64,000 nucleotides of DNA from Pseudonocardia nigra (lineage in GTDB: Bacteria; Actinomycetota; Actinomycetes; Mycobacteriales; Pseudonocardiaceae): NCBI RefSeq assembly GCF_019396355.1, contig NZ_JAHKRK010000008.1, forward strand, positions 1-64,000, given 5' to 3'. Under the pieces are notes generated by a model. It did no database searches. It saw nothing but the letters and a program-made list of their open reading frames with translations, and was not told the origin of the DNA. Shown here piece by piece: positions 27,549 through 36,260 of the stretch. Both the position numbers and the translations under genes were made by a program. Position 1 is the stretch's first letter. The number at the start of each line of letters is the position of its first letter.

Positions 27549-28472
27549 ATGGCAGGAATTGCACCGCCTCTGGCCGGCCGCGTCGCGCTCGTCGCCGGGG
27601 CCACCAGGGGCGCGGGCCGCGGCATCGCGGTGGAACTCGGGGCGGCGGGCGCGACGGTGTACGTGACGGGCCGTTCGACGCGGCAGCGACGCAGCGAGTA
27701 CGACCGGCCGGAGACGATCGAGGACACGGCCGACCTGGTCACCGCCGCCGGCGGCACGGGGATCGCCGTGCCCACCGACCACCTCGTGCCGGACGACGTG
27801 GAGGCGCTGAGCGCCCGGATCGCGGACGAGCACGGCAGGCTCGACGTGCTCGTCAACGACATCTGGGGCGGGGAGCTGCTGACCGCGTGGGACACCCCGG
27901 TCTGGGAACATTCCCTCGCCGACGGGCTGCGCATTCTGCGGCTCGCGATCGACACCCACCTCGTCACGGCGCGGTACGCGTTCCCGCTGCTGCTCCGCTC
28001 GGATGACGCCCTCGTCGTCGAGGTCACCGACGGCACCGCGGAGTACAACGCGGAGCACTACCGCCTCAACGTCTACTACGACCTGGCGAAGGTCGCCCCG
28101 ATCCGGCTCGCGCACAGCTGGGCGCACGAGCTCCGCCCGCACGGCGCCACGGCCGTCGTGGTGACGCCCGGCTGGCTGCGCTCGGAGATGATGCTCGAGG
28201 CGTACGGCGTCACCGAGCCGAACTGGCGCGACGCATGCACCGAGCAGCCGCACTTCGCGATCTCCGAGACGCCGCACTTCGTCGGCCGGGCCGTGGCGGC
28301 GCTGGCCGCCGACCCGCGGCGCAACCGGTGGCAGGGGGCGTCGCTGTCCAGCGGTGGGCTCGCCCAGGAGTACGGGTTCACCGACCTCGACGGCTCGGCG
28401 CCGGACTGCTGGCGCTACATCCGCGAGGTCCAGGACCTCGGCAAAGCGGCGGACACCAGCGGCTACCGCTGA
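27549..28472 (+). CDS. Short-chain dehydrogenase/reductase
   Basis: 307 residues, ATG at 27549. Rossmann motif VALVAGATRGAGRGIAVEL (GxxxGxG) with a following TGRS that favours NADP(H). The usual NNAG is replaced by VNDIWGGE. The YxxxK catalytic pair is in VYYDLAK. A long C-terminal region (PHFVGRAVAALAADPRRNRW, then a Tyr/Asp-rich end) matches the SDR subgroup often annotated as SDR family oxidoreductase of about 300 residues. Substrate unknown. Divergent from VapBC. Confidence 0.88.
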   Translation: MAGIAPPLAGRVALVAGATRGAGRGIAVELGAAGATVYVTGRSTRQRRSEYDRPETIEDTADLVTAAGGTGIAVPTDHLVPDDVEALSARIADEHGRLDVLVNDIWGGELLTAWDTPVWEHSLADGLRILRLAIDTHLVTARYAFPLLLRSDDALVVEVTDGTAEYNAEHYRLNVYYDLAKVAPIRLAHSWAHELRPHGATAVVVTPGWLRSEMMLEAYGVTEPNWRDACTEQPHFAISETPHFVGRAVAALAADPRRNRWQGASLSSGGLAQEYGFTDLDGSAPDCWRYIREVQDLGKAADTSGYR

Positions 28473-28542
28473 CATCGGCCAGGTCGGACAAACGACACTA
28501 TCGTCCAGACCTATCGGACGAAAGTGCCTCTCGGACGGCCAT

Positions 28543-28941
28543 CTACGCCCGCCACTCCAGGTCCGCGGACGGCTCCACGAATTCGGCGGACGGGATGTCC
28601 TGCTCGACGAAGAACTCGACATCCCCGCGCGTGGTGCGTCGGAAGCCGAGCGCCATCGTCGCGTTCAGTCCGTCCCCGTGGTCGGTGGTGAGGTACTCCA
28701 TCGCGTGGATCCGGGTCAGCGACAGGGCTTCGCCCAGGGGGTCCGGCTGGTCGCGATACCTTTCACTCATCTCGACCAGGTACTCCGACAGCAGGTCGGC
28801 GGGCAGGGTGAAGACCGGTTCACCGTGCAGAAAGGCCCGCCGCGATGGGTCCACGACCCGATAGTCGTCGCCGGAGCCGGTGGGGATCAGCGCCAGCCCT
28901 TCCCTCTCCAGGTACGAGATGATCGCGCGGCGATGGTCCAC
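28543..28941 (-). CDS. Hypothetical protein
   Basis: 132 residues, GTG at 28941. It has an acidic, mixed alpha/beta composition with no membrane segment, Cys pair or recognisable catalytic motif. Readable stretches are ISYLEREGLALIPTG, LPADLLSEYLVEMSERYRD and LNATMALGFRRTTRGDVEFF. I do not recognise the family. It lies just downstream of the MOSC gene on the same strand (33-nt gap) and could be the last gene of that operon. Confidence 0.6.
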   Translation of the reverse strand: MDHRRAIISYLEREGLALIPTGSGDDYRVVDPSRRAFLHGEPVFTLPADLLSEYLVEMSERYRDQPDPLGEALSLTRIHAMEYLTTDHGDGLNATMALGFRRTTRGDVEFFVEQDIPSAEFVEPSADLEWRA

Positions 28942-28974
28942 GGGTTCACCCTGGCAGAGGCACCGGCGCCGTGC

Positions 28975-29790
28975 TCACCGATCGCCGTCGATCATGTCGA
29001 CGGCATCGCCGAGTCGGATCAGGCCCGAGGTGAGCACCTCCGCGTAGACGCCGGCGCACGGCTGCGGCCCCATGTCCAGCACGTCCACGCGGTTGGTGTC
29101 GAGCAGCGCGCGGACGGCGTGCGGAGCGCGCGGGAGCTCGCCGTGCTCCAGCGTGGGCACGGCGCACCGCGGTGTCGGGACCAGGCCCCGCAGCCGGACG
29201 TCGCCGACCTCGAACTCGCGGCCGGCCCAGTCGTTCTCGGTGAACGGCTCGCCATCGGTCTCGATCACGAGGTTCGGGCGGTAGCGCAGCGCCTCGACGC
29301 CGACCGCCTCCAGCGTGGCCGTGGTGACCACGTGCACCGGCGCGAAGTCGACGAACGTGCCACCCGGCGTGCCCCGCGCGAGCACGGAGGTCACGAAGTC
29401 AACCTCGGCGTCCACGCCCTGTTCCAGCACCTCCTCCGGCACCGCGCGCTCGATCAGCACGCCCTCCGGACGCTCGGCGGTGAGCCGCACGTCCCGTCCG
29501 ACTGCCGCCGAGAGCACGGCGTCGACCTCGGCATCGCCTGCCGCGACGGTGATGCCGTCGGGCAGGGCGATGACCACACCGGCCGGCTCGGTGGCCGCCG
29601 AGAACTGCAGCAGCGCCCGCCACAGCCGCGGGTGCTTGGCCGTGGCCACGCGGCCGGTCGCCGCGTCGAGCAGCGCGAGTGCGCGGTCACCCGCGATCCC
29701 GCCCGCGACCACATCGGCCGCGGGCAGGGTCTCCCCCATCATCGACTTGACGGGGTAGCGGCGGATCTCGGCGACGGTGCCGAGGTTCAC
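28975..29790 (-). CDS. MOSC-domain protein coupled to ABC importer operon
   Basis: 271 residues. The N-terminal beta-barrel part (IRRYPVKSMMGETLPAADV) and the MOSC core are present, with the conserved Cys in LVPTPRCAVPTL and a preceding NDWAGREFEVGD. MOSC proteins bind a sulfurated molybdenum cofactor or transfer sulfur and reduce N-hydroxylated compounds. The GTG at 29790 overlaps the stop of the binding-protein gene as GTGA, so it is translationally coupled to a glycine-betaine-type transporter, an unusual pairing. An upstream TTG-like extension (to 29814) is not needed. Confidence 0.85.
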   Translation of the reverse strand: MNLGTVAEIRRYPVKSMMGETLPAADVVAGGIAGDRALALLDAATGRVATAKHPRLWRALLQFSAATEPAGVVIALPDGITVAAGDAEVDAVLSAAVGRDVRLTAERPEGVLIERAVPEEVLEQGVDAEVDFVTSVLARGTPGGTFVDFAPVHVVTTATLEAVGVEALRYRPNLVIETDGEPFTENDWAGREFEVGDVRLRGLVPTPRCAVPTLEHGELPRAPHAVRALLDTNRVDVLDMGPQPCAGVYAEVLTSGLIRLGDAVDMIDGDR

Positions 29791-30716
29791 AGCAGGTTGT
29801 TCGCGGTCAGCCACTCCGTGGCCACCGACTCGACGGTGTTGTTGGCGGCGTCGTTCAGCTTGCGGTTGAGCTCGACGAGCTCCTCAGTGGTGAGGGCGGC
29901 CGAGATCGCGTTGAGCGTCGAGCGCACCTCCTCGGACGCCTTCTCCTCGTTGATCAGAGGAACCACGTTCTGCGCGGCGAAGAGGTTCTCGGGGTCCTCC
30001 AGCGCCACCCAGCCGCGGTCCTCGATGACCGGGTCGGTGGTGAACAGGTTCGCGGCCTGGATGGTGCCGTCCGCGAGCGCTGTGACGGTGAGCGGGCCGC
30101 CGGCGTCGAGCGAGCGGAACTCGGCGAACGTGCAGCCGTACAGCTGCTCGAGCCCGGGCAGACCGTTGGGGCGCTCGGCGAACTCCGGGGGCCCACCGAA
30201 CACGAGCTCGCCACAGTGCGGCGCCAGGTCCGCGATCGACTGCGCGTTGTACTTCTGCGCCGTCTCGCCGGTGATGACCACGGCGTCCTTGTTCTCCGCC
30301 GTGGACTGCTCGAGGACGGTGAGCCCGTCCGGGAGCTTCTCCTGGAGCTGCTGGTACACCTCCTCCGACGCGGTGGCCGTGGTCTCCGGGTCGACCTCCT
30401 GGAGCAGGTTGCCGGTGTACTCCGGGATCAGGTCGATCGAACCGTCCTGCAGCGCCGGGAAGTAGACCTCGCGGCTGCCGATCCCGAACTGCCGCTCGAC
30501 GGTGGTGCCCTTCGCCTCCAGCGCCTGCGCGTAGATCTCCGCCAGGAGCCGGTTCTCGGGGAAGTTGGCCGAGCCGATGCGAATGGTGTCGGCCGCCGCG
30601 GGCGGCTGGTCGCCGCCGGTGCCGCCGCTCCCACCGGCGAGTGGATCGCCACCGCCTCCGCATGCCGTCAGCCCGAGGGCCAGTAGGCCGACCACCGCGG
30701 CGAGTGTGCGCTTCAT
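29787..30716 (-). CDS. Glycine betaine/choline-type substrate-binding lipoprotein (OpuC/ProX-like)
   Basis: 309 residues. Signal peptide MKRTLAAVVGLLALGLTAC with lipobox Cys19, then a Gly-rich linker and an OsmX-type binding domain. Key stretches are IRIGSANFPENRLLAEIYAQ, FGIGSREVYFPALQDGSIDL, IPEYTGNLL and the C-terminal LVELNRKLNDAANNTVESVA. It delivers quaternary ammonium compounds to the permease. It overlaps the preceding permease by 4 nt and is followed by the coupled MOSC gene. Confidence 0.92.
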   Translation of the reverse strand: MKRTLAAVVGLLALGLTACGGGGDPLAGGSGGTGGDQPPAAADTIRIGSANFPENRLLAEIYAQALEAKGTTVERQFGIGSREVYFPALQDGSIDLIPEYTGNLLQEVDPETTATASEEVYQQLQEKLPDGLTVLEQSTAENKDAVVITGETAQKYNAQSIADLAPHCGELVFGGPPEFAERPNGLPGLEQLYGCTFAEFRSLDAGGPLTVTALADGTIQAANLFTTDPVIEDRGWVALEDPENLFAAQNVVPLINEEKASEEVRSTLNAISAALTTEELVELNRKLNDAANNTVESVATEWLTANNLL

Positions 30717-31435
30717 GGGGTTGTTCCTCCTGCGAAGACGGGGGCTTGTCGGGGTGCCCTGCGCCGCGCCCCCGCGGGGTGCAGGCCGGGAGAGACGATC
30801 GTTCGTTGCAGGCCGCCGAGCAGCCCCTCGACGAGCAGGGCCAGGGCGGCGACCAGGACCGCACCCGCGACCATCTGCGTGTAGTCGCGCAGCGCGAGGC
30901 CGTCGATGAGGAAGCGACCGAGGCCGCTGAGGCCGATGTAGGCGCCGATCGTGGCGGTGGCGATCACCTGCAGCGTCGCGGTGCGCAGCCCGCCGAGGAT
31001 CAGCGGCACGGCGATCGGCAGCTCCACCTTGGTGAGCACCTCCCGCTCCCGCATCCCCACGCCACGGGCGGCGTCGATGACGGCGGCGTCGGCGTTGCGC
31101 ACCCCCGCGTAGGTGCCGGCCAGCAACGGCGGGACGGCCAGGATCACCAGGGTGATGGTCAACGGCAGCACCCCGAGCCCGGTGAAGCCCACCAGGAGGG
31201 TGAGCAGGCCGAGCTCGGGCAGTGCCCGCAGCCCGTTCGCCGAGCCCACCACGAGGAACCCGCCACGGCGGGTGTGGCCGATCACGGCGCCGAGCGGGAT
31301 GGCGATGACCGCGGCGATCACAATGGCCTGCACGGTGTAGCGCAGGTGGTCGGCCAGCCGGGCGGGCACTCCGGAGCTGCCCGTCCAGTGGGTGGCGTCG
31401 CCGAACCACTCCACGAGCTCGAGGACGAGGTTCAC
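30713..31435 (-). CDS. ABC transporter permease (betaine/choline type), second
   Basis: 240 residues, GTG at 31435, GTGA overlap with the preceding permease. Five to six spans, with the EAA-type cytoplasmic loop in AARGVGMREREVLTKVELPI, characteristic of OpuC-like permeases. The Pro/Arg-rich C-terminal tail (GLHPAGARRRAPRQAPVF) is longer than usual. It forms the channel with the neighbouring permease. Confidence 0.92.
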   Translation of the reverse strand: MNLVLELVEWFGDATHWTGSSGVPARLADHLRYTVQAIVIAAVIAIPLGAVIGHTRRGGFLVVGSANGLRALPELGLLTLLVGFTGLGVLPLTITLVILAVPPLLAGTYAGVRNADAAVIDAARGVGMREREVLTKVELPIAVPLILGGLRTATLQVIATATIGAYIGLSGLGRFLIDGLALRDYTQMVAGAVLVAALALLVEGLLGGLQRTIVSPGLHPAGARRRAPRQAPVFAGGTTP

Positions 31436-32085
31436 CTGGCGCCTCCCGCGGCGCGGTTCCACGGCGTCAGGACCCGGCCGAGCGCCAGCAGCAGGGCGTC
31501 GGCCGCGAGCGCGAGGAGCACGATCAACGCGATCCCGGTGATGATCTCCGTGGGGAACCGGAGCTGGAAGCCCTCGGTGAAGAAGCCGCCCAGGCCCCCG
31601 ACCCCGATCAGCGCGCCCACGCTCACCAGGCTGATGCTCGAGACCGTGGCGACCCGCAGCCCGGCGACGAGCACCGGCACCGCCAACGGCAGCTCGACCT
31701 CGAGGAACCGGCGGGTCGGCCGATAGCCCATCGCGGTGGCGGCCGCGACCACGAGCCGGGGCACGGCCGCGAGGGCGTCGGCGACGGTGCGCACCAGGAG
31801 CGCCACCGTGTAGATCGTGAGCGCCACGATGATGTTGATCTCGGACAGGATCTGCGTGCCGAGGATGCCGGGGAGCACGACGAACAGGGCGAGCGACGGG
31901 ATGGTGTACAGGGCACCCGCCGCGGGGACGAGCACGGCGCGGGCGACCCGGTACCGGCTCGCCAGCCATCCCAGGGGCACGGCCAGCAGCAGGCCGACGA
32001 TCACCGGGACGAGCGCCAGCCGCAGGTGCTCGACGGTGAGGGCCATGATCCGGTCCGCGTTGGCGGGGATCCAGCTCCAGATCAC
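31432..32085 (-). CDS. ABC transporter permease (betaine/choline type), first
   Basis: 217 residues, GTG at 32085, overlapping the ATPase stop by 4 nt. Membrane spans include LALVPVIVGLLLAVPLGWLA and AGALYTIPSLALFVVLPGIL. The EAA loop is ATAMGYRPTRRFLEVELPLA. Typical OpuCB/OpuCD-like inner-membrane subunit. Confidence 0.92.
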   Translation of the reverse strand: MIWSWIPANADRIMALTVEHLRLALVPVIVGLLLAVPLGWLASRYRVARAVLVPAAGALYTIPSLALFVVLPGILGTQILSEINIIVALTIYTVALLVRTVADALAAVPRLVVAAATAMGYRPTRRFLEVELPLAVPVLVAGLRVATVSSISLVSVGALIGVGGLGGFFTEGFQLRFPTEIITGIALIVLLALAADALLLALGRVLTPWNRAAGGAR

Positions 32086-33200
32086 GCAGCCGCCTCGTGC
32101 TCCCGTGCGGCGTCCAGGACCGCGAGGACGTCGGTGGCCGAGACGGACCCGACGGCGACGCCCCGGTCGTCGACGGCCACTCCGAGACCGGAGGGCGACG
32201 ACAGCGCGGCGTCCAGCGCCCCCCGCAGGGAACCGGAGCTCACGTCGTAGAGCGACTCACCGGGAACGAGGTCGTCGGTACCGATCGGACGGTCGTCGGC
32301 AGGGAGCGGATCGTGGACCGACAGCCACCCGAGCGGCTTGTGCTCCTCGTCGACCACGAGCACCCACCCCTGCTCCGCCGTCGTACGCGCCTCGGCCAGC
32401 ACCGCGCCGAGCCGCACCGTGGGGAGGTCGCCGAGCGGGAGCCCGTCGGCGGACCGGAAGCCCAGCCCGCGGTAACCGCGGTCGCGCCCGACGAAGCCGT
32501 CGACGAAGTCGTTGGCCGGCCGGGCGAGCAGGGTGCCCGGCTCGTCGTACTGCGCGAGCACACCCCCCACCTGCAGGACGGCGACCTTGTCGCCGAGCTT
32601 GACCGCCTCGTCGATGTCATGCGTGACGAACACGATCGTCTTGCCCAGCTCGGACTGCAGCCGCAGGAGCTCGTCCTGCAGGCTCTCGCGCACCACCGGG
32701 TCGACGGCGCTGAACGGCTCGTCCATGAGCAGGATCGGCGGGTCGGCGGCCAGCGCGCGGGCCACGCCGACGCGCTGCTGCTGCCCGCCGGACAGCTGCG
32801 ACGGGTAGCGCTGCGCCATCTCGGGCGCGAGGCCGACGATCTCCATCAGCTCGGCGGCCCGCTTGCGCGCCTTGCCCTTGCTCCAGCCGAGCAGCAGTGG
32901 CACGGTGGCGACGTTGTCGAGGATCGTGCGGTGCGGGAAGAGCCCCGCCTGCTGAATGACGTAGCCCATGCCGCGGCGCAGCTGCGCGGCGTCGGTGGAC
33001 GTGATGTCGCGCCCGTCGACGGTGATCGTGCCCTCGCTGGGCTCGATCATGCGGTTCACCATCCGCAGCGACGTGGTCTTGCCGCAGCCGGACGGCCCGA
33101 CGAAGACGGTGATCTTCCCGGCGTCCACGACGAGGTCGAGGTGATCGACCGCCACGGTGCCGTCGGGGAAGCGCTTGGTCACGCCCCGGAACTCGATCAT
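32082..33200 (-). CDS. ABC transporter ATP-binding protein with CBS domains (OpuCA/ProV-like)
   Basis: 372 residues. Walker A GPSGCGKTTSLR, Q-loop region YVIQQAGLFPHRT, signature LSGGQQQRVGVARALA, Walker B ILLMDEPFSAVDP and H-loop VFVTHDIDEAVKLGD. The C-terminal 120 residues carry two CBS modules (GWVLVVDEEHKPLGWLSVHD and LGVAVDDRGVAVGSVSATDV), which in OpuA-type importers sense ionic strength or cyclic-di-AMP. First gene of the operon, ATG at 33200. Together the four subunits form an osmoprotectant importer. Confidence 0.94.
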   Translation of the reverse strand: MIEFRGVTKRFPDGTVAVDHLDLVVDAGKITVFVGPSGCGKTTSLRMVNRMIEPSEGTITVDGRDITSTDAAQLRRGMGYVIQQAGLFPHRTILDNVATVPLLLGWSKGKARKRAAELMEIVGLAPEMAQRYPSQLSGGQQQRVGVARALAADPPILLMDEPFSAVDPVVRESLQDELLRLQSELGKTIVFVTHDIDEAVKLGDKVAVLQVGGVLAQYDEPGTLLARPANDFVDGFVGRDRGYRGLGFRSADGLPLGDLPTVRLGAVLAEARTTAEQGWVLVVDEEHKPLGWLSVHDPLPADDRPIGTDDLVPGESLYDVSSGSLRGALDAALSSPSGLGVAVDDRGVAVGSVSATDVLAVLDAAREHEAAA

Positions 33201-33310
33201 CCGGGAGACCTCCGAGTTTCACCGACGACCCCTTGCCGGTCGCCGAGTAGCAGCGAGGCTATCCCGTGGCACCGACAGTCGCGAACGATGTGATCGGACC
33301 GCGACCGCGT

Positions 33311-36088
33311 TCACGCCGGCGGCAGGCCCGATGCCGGGGTCGGCAGGCGTCCCCCGCCCAGCACGTCGCGCAGGGTGGCGGCCTGCAGCGGGCGGGCGAA
33401 GAGCCACCCCTGGTAGGCGTCCACGCCGATCCCGCGGAGCACGTGGAACTGCTCGGCCGTCTCCACGCCCTCGGCCACGGTGGTGCGTCCCATCGCCCTG
33501 GCCATGTCGACCACGGCGCGGGCCACCGCGAAGTCGGCCGGCTCGTCGGCGACCCCGGTGACGAACGCCCGGTCGACCTTGACGGTCTGCGCCGGCAGCT
33601 CCTTGAGCCGCGCGAGCGAGGAGTAGCCGGTGCCGAAGTCGTCCACGGCGAACCGGACGCCGCGCTCCACCAGCTCGGCCATCGCGGCGAGCGCGTGCGG
33701 CGGCAGGGCGACGAGACTGGTCTCCACCAGCTCCAGCACGAGCTGGTCCCAGGCCAGCCCGGCATCGGCGACGGCGGCGGTGACCGCGCTCAGGAAATCG
33801 GCGTCGCCCGGCAGCAGGCCTGCCAGGTTCACGGCGACGGCGGGACGGCGCCCGCGGTGCTCGGGCCATGCCGCCGCCTCGCGCACGGCCGTGCGCAGCA
33901 CCCACAGGTCGAGCTCGTGCAGCAGCCCGCTGCGCTGCGCGACCGGCAGGAAGTCGCCGGGCGGGATGAGCCCGCGCTCCGGGTGCGGCCAGCGGACCAG
34001 CGCCTCGGCGGAGACCACGGTGCCGTCGGGACCGACCACGGGCTGGTACTCGAGCACCAGCCCGTCGGTGGCGATCGCCGCGCGCAGCTCGGCCTCCACC
34101 TCCAGGGCCCGCGTGGCCGAGCTCACGATCCCGTCGGTGGCCATCCCGATCCCGCCGCGGCACTGCGTGCGCTTCGCGTCGTGCATGGCGGCCTCCGCGA
34201 ACCGCAGCAGGTCGGCGGCGCGCACCTCGCCGGTCGGGACGGGGGTGGCCAGCCCGACCGACGCCGTCATCTGCACCGATCGGCCGTGCACCGGGATCGT
34301 GGTGCGCAGCAGGTCGGCGACCATGCGGGCGAGCAGGTCCGGACCGCCGACCTCGGCGTGGTCGGCGCAGATCACCACGAACTCGTCGCCCGACAGGCGC
34401 GCAGCCGTGCATCCCACCGGCAGCTCCCGCTGCAGCCGCCCGGCCAGCGTCACCAGCAGGTCGTCGCCGGCGTCGTGGCCGAGGGAGGAGTTCACGCGGG
34501 CGAAGTCGTCGAGGTCGCCGCACACGACGGCCACCCGATTGCGGCCCGGGCCCGCCAGCAGCCGGTCCACCATCGCCAGGCACGCGGCGCGGTTGGGCAG
34601 GCGGGTCAGCTCGTCCACCGTGCCCGCGCTGCGCAGCAGCTCGGCCGCCCGGCGCCGCTCGGTGATGTCGGTGCACACGACGAGCCAGAACCAGCCGCCG
34701 TCGTCGGCGGAGGTGGCCGACACCGCCAGCTCGCACCAGACGGTCGTGCCGTCCCCGCGTTGCAGCGGCACGCCGTCCATCCGGTAGCCGTGGCCGGCGC
34801 CGGGCGGCACCGGACGCAGCCAGCCGGGCAGCGGCCTGCCCTCGGGCGCCGCGCCGTCGGCGGTCGCGTCGACGACCAGCAGCTCATCGGCCGACAACGC
34901 CGCCGCAGGCGTGCCGCGCAGCCGCTCCAGCGGCACCCCGAGCAGGTCGCACAGGCCCGCGTTCGCGTCGACGAGCCGTCCGCCGGCGTCCAGCAGCGCA
35001 ACGCCGCCCGGGACCAGCGCCATCAGGTCGGCGAAGCGCTGGCCCGACAGCTCCACGCGCCGCTGCGCGACCCGCTCGGCACTGACGTCGTGGACGACGC
35101 CGACCAGGCGCAGGGGCGTGCCGTCCTCGGCGCGTTCCACCTCGGCGCGGCAGCTCAGCATCCGGTCGCCCGGCAGCTGCAGCTCGACGTGGTGATCGCC
35201 GACCCGGGCACCGGACCGCAGGCCCTGGCACAGCAGCGCCACCTGCTCGCCCTCCACCGGCGACGAGCCCGCCCCGTCCGGTGCCACCCCCACCGACCGG
35301 TACAGCTCCTCGAGCGTCGCGCTGCGGTGCAGGGTGGCCGTGGCCAGGTCGAACGCCCAGGTGCCGACCCTGGCCAGCCGCTCGAGCTCCTCGATCCAGC
35401 GGCGGTCCGACGGCCGGCTCACCGTGGGGTCCGGCGCGCAGTCCAGCTCGACCAGCACGGCGGCCGACAGCTCGGTGCCCGGCATCTCCCACCGGACCAG
35501 CCGGACCCGCACGAGTGCCCCGTCCGGCCGGACCAGCCGCGCGTCGGCGTCGGGTCCGACGACGAGCTGCGGCAGCCGCATCCCGACCGGGCCCTCCTGG
35601 GCGTCGGCCTCGGCGCCGTCGGCGTCGGTCCACCCGCCGAGCCGCAACAGGGCGGCGTTGACCCGCAGCACCCGGTCGGAGCGGTCGCAGACGAGCGCGG
35701 GCGCGCCCGGCAGCGGCACGGACCCCGGTCCGCCCGGTGCCGGCACGGTCCCGGCACCGAACACCGCGTCGCGCAGTGCGGGCAGGACCTGCGCGTCCAC
35801 CGCGTCCCCGGCCGTGCCGGGCCCGGTCACCGGCAGCGCCTGCGGGTCGGTCGGCGGCTCGGGGTCGTCAGCCGGTGCCGCCGGCCGCGGACGCTCGGCC
35901 ACCGCCCGCGCCAGCCGCGACGCGAACAGCGCCGCCTCCGGGTGCACCTCCGAGCCGAGCACCGCCTGCCGGGAGCGCCGCAGGTCCATCCGCCGCACCG
36001 GGTCGGTGATCACCCGATCGGCACCGGCCGGCCCGGTCTCCGGCTCTCCGGCCGCGCCTTCGCCGAACCGATGTCCGAGCTCGTTCAC
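33311..36088 (-). CDS. PAS-GGDEF-EAL cyclic-di-GMP protein
   Basis: 925 residues, GTG at 36088. A variable N-terminal region (1-130) is followed by PAS-like segments (about 135-250, 240-340 and 350-500, the last with ITERRRAAELLRS at its end). The GGDEF domain has SGDEF for GGDEF (ARLSGDEFVVICADH, near 563). The EAL domain begins at about 675: SAEALVRWPHPERGLIPPG, ELVETSLV, VDDFGTGYSSLARLKELPA, and KVDRAFV, with essential acidic residues kept. SGDEF can be active in some proteins, so both synthesis and hydrolysis of cyclic-di-GMP remain possible. No membrane span. Monocistronic. Confidence 0.92.
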   Translation of the reverse strand: MNELGHRFGEGAAGEPETGPAGADRVITDPVRRMDLRRSRQAVLGSEVHPEAALFASRLARAVAERPRPAAPADDPEPPTDPQALPVTGPGTAGDAVDAQVLPALRDAVFGAGTVPAPGGPGSVPLPGAPALVCDRSDRVLRVNAALLRLGGWTDADGAEADAQEGPVGMRLPQLVVGPDADARLVRPDGALVRVRLVRWEMPGTELSAAVLVELDCAPDPTVSRPSDRRWIEELERLARVGTWAFDLATATLHRSATLEELYRSVGVAPDGAGSSPVEGEQVALLCQGLRSGARVGDHHVELQLPGDRMLSCRAEVERAEDGTPLRLVGVVHDVSAERVAQRRVELSGQRFADLMALVPGGVALLDAGGRLVDANAGLCDLLGVPLERLRGTPAAALSADELLVVDATADGAAPEGRPLPGWLRPVPPGAGHGYRMDGVPLQRGDGTTVWCELAVSATSADDGGWFWLVVCTDITERRRAAELLRSAGTVDELTRLPNRAACLAMVDRLLAGPGRNRVAVVCGDLDDFARVNSSLGHDAGDDLLVTLAGRLQRELPVGCTAARLSGDEFVVICADHAEVGGPDLLARMVADLLRTTIPVHGRSVQMTASVGLATPVPTGEVRAADLLRFAEAAMHDAKRTQCRGGIGMATDGIVSSATRALEVEAELRAAIATDGLVLEYQPVVGPDGTVVSAEALVRWPHPERGLIPPGDFLPVAQRSGLLHELDLWVLRTAVREAAAWPEHRGRRPAVAVNLAGLLPGDADFLSAVTAAVADAGLAWDQLVLELVETSLVALPPHALAAMAELVERGVRFAVDDFGTGYSSLARLKELPAQTVKVDRAFVTGVADEPADFAVARAVVDMARAMGRTTVAEGVETAEQFHVLRGIGVDAYQGWLFARPLQAATLRDVLGGGRLPTPASGLPPA

Positions 36089-36260
36089 GGGGCGTCTCCC
36101 AGCGTGTGCTGTCCGTCGTCACCCGTCCCAACGATGGTTGTCCCCGCACGATCCGGGGGATATGCCCGATCGGCCTACACGGACCCGAGTGAGTGACGCA
36201 CGCAGCGTGACGGCCAGGCACCCGGCCCGGAGAACGCCCAGGCCGGACTCGGGTCCGCGC

